The position numbers and the translations under genes were made by a program. From assembly GCF_018343715.1 (NCBI RefSeq), contig NZ_JAGYPL010000001.1:1266840-1330839 (forward strand): a DNA stretch of 64,000 nucleotides, in the 5' to 3' direction. This DNA is from Bacillus sp. FJAT-49711 (lineage in GTDB: Bacteria > Bacillota > Bacilli > Bacillales > Bacillaceae_C). The stretch's first letter is position 1. Each line of letters begins with the position of its first letter. The notes beneath the pieces were generated by a model. It was not told the origin of the DNA, did not search any database, and worked only from the letters and a program-made list of their open reading frames with translations. Positions 19,336 to 28,422 of the stretch are shown piece after piece.

Positions 19336-19466
19336 GTTGATTGGAGTGGAAGGCGGCGAAGACTCCTGCGGGAGTACTGGTATGGGGAGACCCCACAGGG
19401 CTAAGGCGCCGAGGAGGCTCCCCGGCACGCCCGCGAAAAGCGAAGCCGCCTGGAAAGTAAATCAAC
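19336..19466 (-). repeat. GC-rich palindromic repeat, copy D (inside the IS fragment, inverted)
   Basis: On the plus strand it reads GTTGATTGGAGTGGAAGGCG at the start and AATCAAC at the end. It sits at the same position relative to the IS tip and transposase as copy A. Confidence 0.8.
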
Positions 19467-19508
19467 TGCTAAGTTTTAACACTCTTTTTCAGTGCACTTC
19501 CTATTTTA

Positions 19509-21335
19509 TTAAATTGCATCCATTACTTTAAATTGTGCTTCAATTAGACGATAGTACTCGCCTCTATGAGCTATTAGCTGATCATGGTTACCTTCTTCAA
19601 TGATATTTCCTTGTTCCAAAACAAATATTTTATCAGCATCTCGAATAGTAGATAACCTATGGGCAATAATGATGGATGTTCTTCCTTTTAGCAATGTCTT
19701 TAAAGCATGTTGAATTTGAATTTCTGTTTCCGTATCAATACTTGCAGTAGCCTCATCGAGAATAATGATTCGAGGGTCCGCAAGCAAAGCTCTTGCAAAT
19801 GAAAGAAGCTGTCTTTCCCCAACAGATAAAATATTTCCACGTTCTTCAACTTCCGTGTCAAAACCCATTGGGAGGTTTTCAATAAATTTATCTGCGCCAA
19901 TAGCACGCGCTGCCGCTTTTACTTGTTCATCCGTAGCTGAAGGATTTCCAAAACGAATATTCTCAATAATGGTTCCTGAGAAGATAAATGTATCTTGAAG
20001 AACCACACTTATTTGATGACGTAAACTTTGTAATGAAACATTTTTCAAATCATGTCCATCAATTTTCACTGATCCACCAGTTGGATCATAGAAACGTGTA
20101 ATCAAGTTTGCAATAGTAGATTTTCCTGAACCCGTATGACCAACTAAAGCGATTGTTTGTCCTGGTAGCATTTCTAATGAAATTCCTTTTAATGCTTTTC
20201 TCTTATCGTCATAGGAAAATTCAACATTGTCAAATTCAATGTGTCCAGCAATATCCTTAAGCTCAATTGGATTTTTCTTCTCATGGACGATTGGACGTTC
20301 ATCCAAATATTCAAAAATACGTTCAGATGAAGCCATCGCCATTAAAAGTTGATTGTACAATTGCCCAATCCTTGAAATAGGCTCCCAAAACATTCCTAAG
20401 TAAAAAGCAAAAGAAACGAATTGTCCTAGTGATAATGAATCAGCTTGGATTAAATGTGCACCGTACCAAATTAGCACACCCGTACCAATTGCGTTCGTCA
20501 ATTCAACTAAAGGACGGAAAAAGGCACTTTTTTTCGTAGCAATTTGCCAAGCCTCGTAATTCTCATAATTGACGCCATCAAAAAATGCCATATTTTCTTT
20601 TTCTTGGGTAAAGCTTTGTGTAACTCGAATTCCTTGAATACTTTCATTCAAATGCGAATTCAATTTTGATTGCTTGATTCTCATAAACTGCCATGATCTA
20701 CGAATGCTTTTACGCAAAGTCGTAGAAATTAAGAACATTAACGGCAAAATAACCAATACTGCCAATGTCAGTTGCGGACTTAATGTAAATAAAATGACGA
20801 TAACGCCTGCAAGCATTAACATATCCATAAATATATTGATAACACCATTCGTAAACAAATCCTGCAATGAATTCGTATCATTCATGATCCTTACAAGAAT
20901 CGAACCCGCTGATCTTTGATCAAAAAATGAATGGGACAGTCCTTGTACGTGAGTAAACACATGTTTACGCAAATCATATATTACTTTTTGACCTAATTCA
21001 TTGCTCCACTTTATCCGATAAATATTAGCAACGTATGATAATACGAAAAGGAAGGCAATAATCGCGACAATCCACATTAAGTATGAAAGATTTTTTTCCT
21101 GTTTAATCGCTTTATCGAGAGCATATACCCCAATTAAAATCGGAATAATTAACCTTACAGCAGTTGTAATTAGCACAGTAACAATAGATGCAGGCAATAA
21201 GTTCTTTGAATATGGCTTTAAATATTCAAAGAGCCTCCCCATTTGCTTCCAGTTAAATGGTTTATCAATTAATTGTTCAGATGAATAGCGAAAACGTTCT
21301 AATACGAGTGGATTAATTTTTTTTGTTTTTTCCAT
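19509..21335 (-). CDS. yknV: ABC exporter half-transporter, YknV/YfiC type
   Basis: Second half of a heterodimeric ABC exporter, 608 residues. Six transmembrane helices (about 45-330) precede an ATPase with Walker A GHTGSGKST, Walker B IIILDEATASID and IIAHRLSTI. Its signature is the unusual ILSVGERQ instead of LSGGQ. The start is taken at ATG 21335, eight nucleotides after the yknU stop, which agrees with the family start and length. The upstream open frame to 21419 overlaps yknU and is not used. Multidrug or lipid export is the family role; the substrate is unknown. It sits next to ykuV, as yknUV nearly do in B. subtilis. Confidence 0.82.
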   Translation of the reverse strand: MEKTKKINPLVLERFRYSSEQLIDKPFNWKQMGRLFEYLKPYSKNLLPASIVTVLITTAVRLIIPILIGVYALDKAIKQEKNLSYLMWIVAIIAFLFVLSYVANIYRIKWSNELGQKVIYDLRKHVFTHVQGLSHSFFDQRSAGSILVRIMNDTNSLQDLFTNGVINIFMDMLMLAGVIVILFTLSPQLTLAVLVILPLMFLISTTLRKSIRRSWQFMRIKQSKLNSHLNESIQGIRVTQSFTQEKENMAFFDGVNYENYEAWQIATKKSAFFRPLVELTNAIGTGVLIWYGAHLIQADSLSLGQFVSFAFYLGMFWEPISRIGQLYNQLLMAMASSERIFEYLDERPIVHEKKNPIELKDIAGHIEFDNVEFSYDDKRKALKGISLEMLPGQTIALVGHTGSGKSTIANLITRFYDPTGGSVKIDGHDLKNVSLQSLRHQISVVLQDTFIFSGTIIENIRFGNPSATDEQVKAAARAIGADKFIENLPMGFDTEVEERGNILSVGERQLLSFARALLADPRIIILDEATASIDTETEIQIQHALKTLLKGRTSIIIAHRLSTIRDADKIFVLEQGNIIEEGNHDQLIAHRGEYYRLIEAQFKVMDAI

Positions 21336-21342
21336 CCTAGAC

Positions 21343-23097
21343 TCACCCTCTCTGGCCTTGCAAAATTGCCCTTTGGTCTTGGAATTGGATTTTGTAGACG
21401 CGCTCGTATTGACCGCCATTATGAATTAATTGATCATGAGTGCCTCTTTCTACAATTTTACCATCTTCCAATACAAGAATTTCATCCGCATGCTTCAATG
21501 AAGAAATACGGTGGGCAATAATAAAGGTTGTTCTCCCCTTCATTACTTCTCTCATCGCACCTTGGATTTTAAATTCCGTTTCCATGTCTACAGCACTAGT
21601 CGCATCATCGAGAATTAAAATGCTGGGATCAAGACAAATAGACCTTGCAATGGCAATTCTTTGCTTCTGTCCACCGGATAATCCCATCCCACGTTCACCT
21701 AGTACCGTATCATATCCATCAGGCAACTCTGTAATAAAACTATGTGCATCCGCCCTTTTGGCAGCATCAATGATTTCATCCATCGTTGCATCAGGTCTTC
21801 CATATGCAATATTCGCTTTGATTGTGGAAGAGAAAAGAAAGCTTTCTTGCATTACAAATCCAATATTGCTGCGAAGTGATTTTAAAGCGTACTCATTTAC
21901 ATTTTTGCCGTCGATTAATACTTCACCAGACTCCGGCTCATAAAATCTAGTAATCAATTGTGTAATACTTGTTTTACCCGAACCCGTAGAACCTACAAGA
22001 CCAATTATCTTTCCAGGTTCAGCTTTAAAGCTAATATCCTTCAATGCAGAATTATCATCACCTGCATATCTAAGGGTTACATTTTTAAATTCGACTTCAC
22101 CTTTTAAACGGCTAGGAGCAAAAGCATTTTCTTTATCAACAATATCTTCTTTTGCTTCTAAAATCTCTAGTAGCCTTTCCCCAGAAGCCTTCGATTGCGA
22201 AAACATATTAATTGTAAATCCTAGACTCATAATCGGCCATAAAATATATCCTACTAAACTATAAAAAGCTACAAGTTCACCAGGTTTAAGTGACCCTTCT
22301 ATGACTAGATAACCCCCAAAAGAAAGCAAAGCGACAACACAAACGTTTCCAAGAAACTCCATCAAAGGGAAATACTTAGCCCAAATATTAGAAGTAGAAA
22401 TCATGTTATCTTTGTAATCTGCATTGGAATTGTTAAACTTTCCTGTTTGAAACTCTTCCCTAGACAATGATTTTACCGTGTTAATACCTGAAATATTTTC
22501 TTGAACATTTGTATTTAGTTTACCAAATGATTTTCGAATTCCACGAAAAGCTGGATGAACTGCCCTATCAAACTTATATACTACAAAAAACAAAAAAGGC
22601 AGAGATATCATCGTTGCAAGTGTAAGTGGAACAGAATAATAGAACATGACCCCAAAAGCAACCGTTAACATTAAAATAAAGCGGAATAATTCTGAAAATC
22701 CAAACGATAAAAAGAAGCGGAACGATTCAACGTCTGCAGTTAAACGTGACATTAGATCACCCGTTTTTGCATTATCATAATAACGAAAAGGCAAAAACTG
22801 CAATTTCTCATATAATGCGTTACGTAAACTGTATACGGATTTAATCCCAAATATTTCTCCAGTATATTGTTGGATAAAGGTTACAATTCCTTTAATAATC
22901 ATAATCCCTAAAAAACTAAATGTTAATGGTACTATCCAGCTGTACTGACCTTTCAATACTACTTCATCAATCGTTAGCTGAAGAATGATCGGATAAATAA
23001 CTGTTATTGCCGTCACAAATAGCAAAAAGAACATTGAAATGAAAAAGTATTGTTTGTATGGCCAGTAATATTGCCTTAACTTCTTTAATGTTTCCAT
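21343..23097 (-). CDS. yknU: ABC exporter half-transporter, YknU/YfiB type
   Basis: First half of the heterodimeric exporter, 584 residues. The transmembrane domain occupies about 15-310. The ATPase has Walker A GSTGSGKTS, a canonical signature LSGGQKQR, and Walker B ending ILILDDATSAVD, so the catalytic glutamate is replaced by aspartate. Together with the altered signature of its partner this makes one degenerate and one competent ATP site, the hallmark of asymmetric exporters. RBS and ATG are normal. It is transcribed ahead of yknV. Confidence 0.84.
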   Translation of the reverse strand: METLKKLRQYYWPYKQYFFISMFFLLFVTAITVIYPIILQLTIDEVVLKGQYSWIVPLTFSFLGIMIIKGIVTFIQQYTGEIFGIKSVYSLRNALYEKLQFLPFRYYDNAKTGDLMSRLTADVESFRFFLSFGFSELFRFILMLTVAFGVMFYYSVPLTLATMISLPFLFFVVYKFDRAVHPAFRGIRKSFGKLNTNVQENISGINTVKSLSREEFQTGKFNNSNADYKDNMISTSNIWAKYFPLMEFLGNVCVVALLSFGGYLVIEGSLKPGELVAFYSLVGYILWPIMSLGFTINMFSQSKASGERLLEILEAKEDIVDKENAFAPSRLKGEVEFKNVTLRYAGDDNSALKDISFKAEPGKIIGLVGSTGSGKTSITQLITRFYEPESGEVLIDGKNVNEYALKSLRSNIGFVMQESFLFSSTIKANIAYGRPDATMDEIIDAAKRADAHSFITELPDGYDTVLGERGMGLSGGQKQRIAIARSICLDPSILILDDATSAVDMETEFKIQGAMREVMKGRTTFIIAHRISSLKHADEILVLEDGKIVERGTHDQLIHNGGQYERVYKIQFQDQRAILQGQRG

Positions 23098-23270
23098 ACA
23101 ATTCCCTCCCCTGTGGCAATTGGCCGTAATAACTAATATATCGGCTTCCGAAATATTTTTCCACTATTTTTTCAAACTTTTTCACCCTTCCTCCCAATTT
23201 CGGAAACATTCTACTCCAAAAGTCTGAAGATGATACTTATATTATTTCTTCACATACAACATTATAACGC

Positions 23271-23303
23271 AAAAAAAACGACCCACAAGTAATATGGACG
23301 TCA
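23271..23303 (-). terminator. Probable terminator after ykuV
   Basis: On the minus strand GACGTCC and GGGTCGT form an imperfect stem followed by eight T. Confidence 0.5.
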
Positions 23304-23321
23304 TTTTAAATATAAAAAATA

Positions 23322-23774
23322 TTATGATTTTTCAACTTCATTCAAAACACGATTAACTCTTTTTTCAAGCATTTCCATGCCACCGCCCCCCGCTTGAAAA
23401 TGCCGAAGCTTCCCCTCTTTATCAAATAAATAATAAGCTGGAACATATTGATTCTCAAGAGAAGCAGCAAATTTCAACGTATTATCTACTAAGATTGGTT
23501 GAGTAATCCCATGTTCTGCTGCGACCTTTTTTATTTCTTCAATATCAAGATCATTTTCAGAACGAGGCATGTGGACAGCGACTACATTTAACTTATCATT
23601 AACGTCATCGCGAAATTGATTTACTTGTGGCATTGCTTCTATGCAGAGATGACAGCTAATAGACCAAAAGTGAAATAATGTTGGCTTTTCCCCGATCAGT
23701 TCCTCTTTTGTCACTTGACCATTCAGCCATTCTGTTGCACCAGCAAGATCAGGCATTGGTTCTCTGAGTTTCAT
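23322..23774 (-). CDS. ykuV: Thiol-disulfide oxidoreductase YkuV
   Basis: A 150-residue soluble thioredoxin-like protein of the TlpA/ResA family, lacking signal peptide or membrane helix. The redox motif is CHLC in FHFWSISCHLCIEAMPQ, and the cis-Pro region is QYVPAYYLFD. The N-terminus MKLREPMPDL and the C-terminal MLEKRVNRVLNE match remembered B. subtilis YkuV almost word for word. ATG at 23774 is chosen for GGGGAG just upstream, although the frame is open further. It probably acts as a cytosolic thioredoxin-like reductant; its partner is unknown. Confidence 0.93.
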   Translation of the reverse strand: MKLREPMPDLAGATEWLNGQVTKEELIGEKPTLFHFWSISCHLCIEAMPQVNQFRDDVNDKLNVVAVHMPRSENDLDIEEIKKVAAEHGITQPILVDNTLKFAASLENQYVPAYYLFDKEGKLRHFQAGGGGMEMLEKRVNRVLNEVEKS

Positions 23775-23894
23775 AAAAGAATCTCCCCTCATACATAACT
23801 TCAATGATAAGAACAAACATTTGATTGCCCGTTCTCATCATAATTTACCAAATCATTCATAATAATAATAAAATGACACGATTTAAGCGAAGAG

Positions 23895-26651
23895 TTACCT
23901 GTTTCTGCGTTTTTTTGCATCAAGGAGCCTTTTCATGTTTTCATGCGGACTTTTGACATTTACCTCTTCATTCTCAGCTCTTTCTTTTTTATCCCCTGCT
24001 TCTTCATTACTTACGGTCATAGGGCTAGCTTTCACGGAGGATTTTTCGGTTTCTATAGATTTTTTAATTTTTGGCAATATAATTTTCTTATTCTCTTTTT
24101 GTCTTTGTTTTACATACTTTTTGGCGAATATTTTTAAGGGTTGTAAACCAAATCTTCTAATGGCTATTTCTATAAAAAAAAGAAGAAATGCAATAAATAT
24201 CAATAAAAATGATATAGGCTGCTTTTTAACTGGGTTTTCCGGAAGTGAATCAAAAGCCATCTTTTCATTTTTTAATTGTTTTCCCCCTGTTATGCTTGCA
24301 GCTTCCTTAAGAAGTGAAAAGTTATTTCCTTTTATGAGTAACTCATCAGAGTATGGGACTGTAAAACCGGTCTTATATAGTTTTCCTTCCCCTTCTTCTG
24401 TATATTGCTTTATTCGAAGGAAATACATTCCTGGATCATGATTCATAACGAGCTCATATTTACCTGGTGCTGAAATTTTCATACTGGCATCGATTGGCTC
24501 CCCCGATTGAGATACGACTGCCGTTTCGATTGTACCTATATCGTTGCTAGAAGACTGTAATTGGATTACTGTCTGACCATTTCTAGATTCTACATGCACA
24601 GCGAATGGCTCACTATTATAAGTAGGTAGGGTTCTACTAATTAGGTGATTCATAAAGTCGGGCCATTTCTCCCATTTCGCCCAATTTCCAGCCCATTTCC
24701 CGCTAACATCTGAAGTATAGGCTATCGTTCTACCAAGCCCAAATTGCCATTCTGCAAGGACAGGATCTTCTTTTTCACTTGATAAAACTACTTGTGAAGT
24801 TGCTTTAGGCGTTACTGCAATATAGGCATTCATTTCGGGGACTCCATCCTTAAATAAAGGATCCCAATCGACGTTTGAGTGAACAATAGGATAAAATGGC
24901 TCATCCACAATATATGTTCTTGTGAGGACAGCTGTTTCCCTAGATAAAATACTTGGAATAACGGAATCATCTACAACATCGTAAAATCTCCCGGATCCGT
25001 ATTCAGCTAAATCTTCTAATAGATGTTTATCTGCATCTTGCCCTAAAGCAACGGTTGATAATGTAATATTCGTATCTTTTCCACTGTCAATAAGGGCGTG
25101 ATAATCCTTATTTGTAGTTGATTGTCCGTCCGTAAGCAATATGATGTGTTTTCGCTGGAGTTTTAATGGGATAAGGCTATTAAAGGCCTCCTCCAGAGCT
25201 GGATATATTTCCGTTCCTCCTCCTACTGTTACGGAACGGATTTTTTCAATTGCATTTTCTTTATTATGAATAGGTGCTGTTTCAATTATTTCCCATGGGC
25301 GATCATCAAACGCAATAAAGCCTAATGTATCTTTTTCACGGAGCAGCTCTACAGATCTTGCTGCTGCTTCCTTAGCAAGAGAGAGCTTTTCACCTTCCAT
25401 GCTGCCCGATCTATCTAAAACAATGATAAGTCCAAGTGACGGAAGCTCCTGCTTTCCTTTCACTTCCATTTCAACAGGCAACAATTCTTCTATAGGTGTT
25501 TTAAAATAACCTCCAAGGCCGAAACTATTTTCTCCACCTGCCATCACAAATCCTACTCCAAAATCTTTTACTGCCTGAGAAATTATCCTCATTTTCTTTT
25601 CGCCTATTTCAGTTGCTGCAATATTATTAAAAAGAATAGACTGATATCGTAAATAGCTAGAAAGTGTGGTGGGCAGTTGCTGAGGGGTGATTTGATCAAT
25701 CATCACTCCCGAAGAAGCTAAAGCTTGTCTTATACTTTCATTTTGATCTGTTTGTACAATTAATACCTTCGGCGTTCCTTTTACATTCGAAACGGTTTGT
25801 AGATGATTATTTTCAGCAAAAGCATCACCTTTCGCTGCTATTTCACCTTTATAAACGTATAATCCCGTTTCATTTGCTTCATGTGAAAACGTAAATAAAT
25901 TTGCACCTTCTTTTATTTCAACATTTTCTTCAATGATTTCCTCGTCATTCAACGTAATTCTCACAGTAGAGGTTGCTGCATAATTACTTTCTATTTTCAC
26001 TGTTAATTTTACGTTTTCTCCCTCATACAAAGACGATGGTACGGAAAATTCCGTTATTGCCATGTCTTGCCGATATAGGCTAGACACAGGGACATAATCC
26101 AATACAATGCCTCTTTGTTTCAGCAAGCGTGCAGCATCTAAAACATTCCCTGCAGTTTGATTACCATCCGAAAATAATACAATTCGCCCATTTGAATTCC
26201 TTGGAAAAATAGAACTTGCCAATTGAATCCCTTGTTCAATATTTGTATCGTACCGATTAATATTACTAGCAAATTCTTGCACCATTTCATTATTAGATTG
26301 AAGAGACTGTTCCACTGCAGCATTTTTTCCTACTGATAAAACAGCAAATTGGTCTTTTTCCTTTTTTGATTGAATACTTTTTTCAATCCAAGATAATATA
26401 CCGTCCTCTGTACCTGTCATGCTAGCGGAATAATCTACTAGAAATACTACATTTCTTTCATCCGTCTTGAAAACAAGCTGAGGTGTAGCTAAACTCAAAA
26501 TAATAAGCGTAAACACTAAGCTTCTGACACATATAATCCACAAATTTTCAACATTTTTATTACCCTTAGTTTGGTTGATAAAGAGATATATGACAACTGC
26601 TGCTGGTATGAATAAGAATAGTAAAAGCGGATAGTTAAACTCGAGTCCCAC
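23895..26651 (-). CDS. Large membrane protein with two von Willebrand A domains (operon gene 8)
   Basis: A 918-residue protein. Two N-terminal transmembrane helices (about 6-24 and 38-58) lead into a first VWA domain with MIDAS motif DYSASMTG. After Ig-like beta segments and a glutamine-amidotransferase-like region (GVGFVMAGGENSFGLGGY), a second VWA follows with MIDAS DRSGSMEG and a Thr in TDGQSTTN. A last helix lies near residue 845, and then a Lys/Glu-rich cytoplasmic tail. It overlaps the preceding gene by 17 nt. Family knowledge (BatA/BatB-like proteins) suggests a metal-dependent scaffold assembled by MoxR; the exact role is unknown. Confidence 0.75.
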   Translation of the reverse strand: MGLEFNYPLLLFLFIPAAVVIYLFINQTKGNKNVENLWIICVRSLVFTLIILSLATPQLVFKTDERNVVFLVDYSASMTGTEDGILSWIEKSIQSKKEKDQFAVLSVGKNAAVEQSLQSNNEMVQEFASNINRYDTNIEQGIQLASSIFPRNSNGRIVLFSDGNQTAGNVLDAARLLKQRGIVLDYVPVSSLYRQDMAITEFSVPSSLYEGENVKLTVKIESNYAATSTVRITLNDEEIIEENVEIKEGANLFTFSHEANETGLYVYKGEIAAKGDAFAENNHLQTVSNVKGTPKVLIVQTDQNESIRQALASSGVMIDQITPQQLPTTLSSYLRYQSILFNNIAATEIGEKKMRIISQAVKDFGVGFVMAGGENSFGLGGYFKTPIEELLPVEMEVKGKQELPSLGLIIVLDRSGSMEGEKLSLAKEAAARSVELLREKDTLGFIAFDDRPWEIIETAPIHNKENAIEKIRSVTVGGGTEIYPALEEAFNSLIPLKLQRKHIILLTDGQSTTNKDYHALIDSGKDTNITLSTVALGQDADKHLLEDLAEYGSGRFYDVVDDSVIPSILSRETAVLTRTYIVDEPFYPIVHSNVDWDPLFKDGVPEMNAYIAVTPKATSQVVLSSEKEDPVLAEWQFGLGRTIAYTSDVSGKWAGNWAKWEKWPDFMNHLISRTLPTYNSEPFAVHVESRNGQTVIQLQSSSNDIGTIETAVVSQSGEPIDASMKISAPGKYELVMNHDPGMYFLRIKQYTEEGEGKLYKTGFTVPYSDELLIKGNNFSLLKEAASITGGKQLKNEKMAFDSLPENPVKKQPISFLLIFIAFLLFFIEIAIRRFGLQPLKIFAKKYVKQRQKENKKIILPKIKKSIETEKSSVKASPMTVSNEEAGDKKERAENEEVNVKSPHENMKRLLDAKKRRNR

Positions 26652-28416
26652 GCCTCATCACCTCCCACTCGATGAACAAAATAATCAAGGCAATAAAAAC
26701 GAACCAAAACCATAGCCCGTCATATATACGATTTACACTATTATGATCACTGTGTTGTTTAGGCTGGTTTATGCTAAAAGGCGATGAGTATGGAATCATT
26801 TTTTCCCGATCATCCAAGTTCACTGCAAAATAAGTAGTCTTTTCATTTACGACCGTTTGGTAAAGACCAGGTCTGTGTGGAGCAGTAAAACTTTCTTCAA
26901 GTAAATTGAAAGAGTCAATGAATTTCCCCTTTTCATTAAAAACTTTCCAATTTTTATTTTCGGCATCTATGTTAAGCCAACGCTTTTCACCTGGAAGGAA
27001 AAATCCAAAAAAATCTTCATTAGACGCAAGCCATTGAAAAGATTGGTATAAGAAGATAGGAAAGCCTGTTTGCAATGGCCAGTCTGATTTCTCAATTGAA
27101 AATTGAATGACTATAGCAGAAAATCCATTCGCCGTTCCTTTTTGAATAAGTGGGATATCAGCACTGCTAGCGATCACTGGAATATTATTTTCATTTCCCG
27201 TAAATGCTGATTGAACATATGTATTATTAAAGTTTACGTATTGAAATACGGGATCTTTTTCCGTTTTTATTTCACTTTGTATTCGTATTTCCTTAACCTT
27301 ATTTGGAGTGATGGCGAGCAAAGGTCTTTTCGGCCATTTTTTCATCGGCAAATTTTCCACTACAACTATTCCATCAGATAAATCTGTATTAATATCCGCT
27401 TCCTTTATTTGGATTGTCTCATAACCTATATTTTCCAAGCCTTTCATTATAAAAGGACTTATATCACCAACTAAATAAACTTTAGATAATGAAGGTTGAT
27501 TAATAGCAATTAACGCATTATCCACTGAATAGTCATCTTCCACGTAAATAATAGCTTTATAGTAATCAATTGCTGGAAGTTTAGGAATTCGGACAAATTT
27601 TTGTTCACCAGGCGCCAATTCCACTTTTTCTTCAAACAAAATGTTTTCATTTGAATTAATTTGTAAAATAGCTGTTTTTTGCTCATTGCTTTGGTTTTCT
27701 ATAACAGATATCCCTGTGATAATATGGTCTTTCTCACCTATGCCGAATGACTTTAGTGAAACATTTTCGCCATCTTTTCCCATATTAAAAACCGATATTG
27801 GCGTTGTTTCTGAAATATCTTTAAGATCTTCTTTTTTTACGGAATCAGAAAAAATAAATAGACTTGACTCTTCATTCACTGCCAGTGAGTTTGCAAGTCT
27901 AATCGCTTTATCCATATCACTATATTCATAGGACAAATTTATTTCGTCTACTACATTATGGATCTTTTCTATATTGGTTTCCTTATTAATCAATAAAGTT
28001 GGAGCACTTCCAGCTGCGATGATTGTTACTTCCTGATTTCCAATATCCTTTATGATTGTGGAGATTTCCCTCTTAGCTTCATCAAATCGTGATAACCCGT
28101 CATGAAGAGCAGACATTGAAGCGGAGGTGTCAATGACAATGATTATGTGATCTCCAACAATTCCTTTCGCCATCCAGTAAGGACGAACTAAAGCCAGCAT
28201 TAATAAAAATAAAATCAATAGTTGGAGAAACAATAATAAATTTCGCTGCAGTTTATCAATCCATGGTGAGGCTTGCCATTCATTCATCACTTGTTCCCAA
28301 AGAATGTTAGAAGGGATTTTTTTATTTTCATAGCGTTTTCTAAACATATAAAAAACGAACACAGCGGCGATAAGAAACGCTAATAATAAAAAGATTGGAT
28401 TTAGTAACCCCATCAT
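26635..28416 (-). CDS. BatA-type membrane protein with von Willebrand A domain (operon gene 7)
   Basis: A 593-residue protein with the BatA N-terminal module: helix 1 at about 5-25, a cytoplasmic stretch, then helix 2 at about 60-80 ending in ALVRPYWM. The VWA domain begins with MIDAS IDTSASMSA. A beta-rich extracellular part follows, and a C-terminal helix (about 568-586) anchors the end. It starts six nucleotides after the DUF58 gene. Such proteins are thought to work with MoxR ATPases on envelope or metal-centre assembly; no substrate can be named. Confidence 0.78.
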   Translation of the reverse strand: MMGLLNPIFLLLAFLIAAVFVFYMFRKRYENKKIPSNILWEQVMNEWQASPWIDKLQRNLLLFLQLLILFLLMLALVRPYWMAKGIVGDHIIIVIDTSASMSALHDGLSRFDEAKREISTIIKDIGNQEVTIIAAGSAPTLLINKETNIEKIHNVVDEINLSYEYSDMDKAIRLANSLAVNEESSLFIFSDSVKKEDLKDISETTPISVFNMGKDGENVSLKSFGIGEKDHIITGISVIENQSNEQKTAILQINSNENILFEEKVELAPGEQKFVRIPKLPAIDYYKAIIYVEDDYSVDNALIAINQPSLSKVYLVGDISPFIMKGLENIGYETIQIKEADINTDLSDGIVVVENLPMKKWPKRPLLAITPNKVKEIRIQSEIKTEKDPVFQYVNFNNTYVQSAFTGNENNIPVIASSADIPLIQKGTANGFSAIVIQFSIEKSDWPLQTGFPIFLYQSFQWLASNEDFFGFFLPGEKRWLNIDAENKNWKVFNEKGKFIDSFNLLEESFTAPHRPGLYQTVVNEKTTYFAVNLDDREKMIPYSSPFSINQPKQHSDHNSVNRIYDGLWFWFVFIALIILFIEWEVMRRGTRV

Positions 28417-28422
28417 GTCACC

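Larger units (their letters stand above)
19185..19497 (-). mobile_element. 5' fragment of an IS1182-family element
   Basis: Read on the minus strand, this matches the left end of the IS at 7517 in the same order: GCACTGAAAAAG, TGTTAAAACTTAGC, a GC-rich repeat, the GGTATAATTCC hairpin, TTTTTTTGCTGTA, and the first ten or so codons of the transposase (AATCAACAGTCAATGA). Everything after that is gone, about 19 bp near the tip is missing, and no right end or target duplication is visible. It begins 12 bp after the yknV stop. Confidence 0.75.

Noticed and set aside
18847-19428. 193-codon minus-strand frame across the repeat patch
   Set aside because: It runs through two GC-rich repeats and an IS fragment; the frame exists because GC-rich palindromes lack stop codons.
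23935-24441. 168-codon plus-strand frame inside the VWA gene
   Set aside because: Antisense shadow of a well-supported gene.
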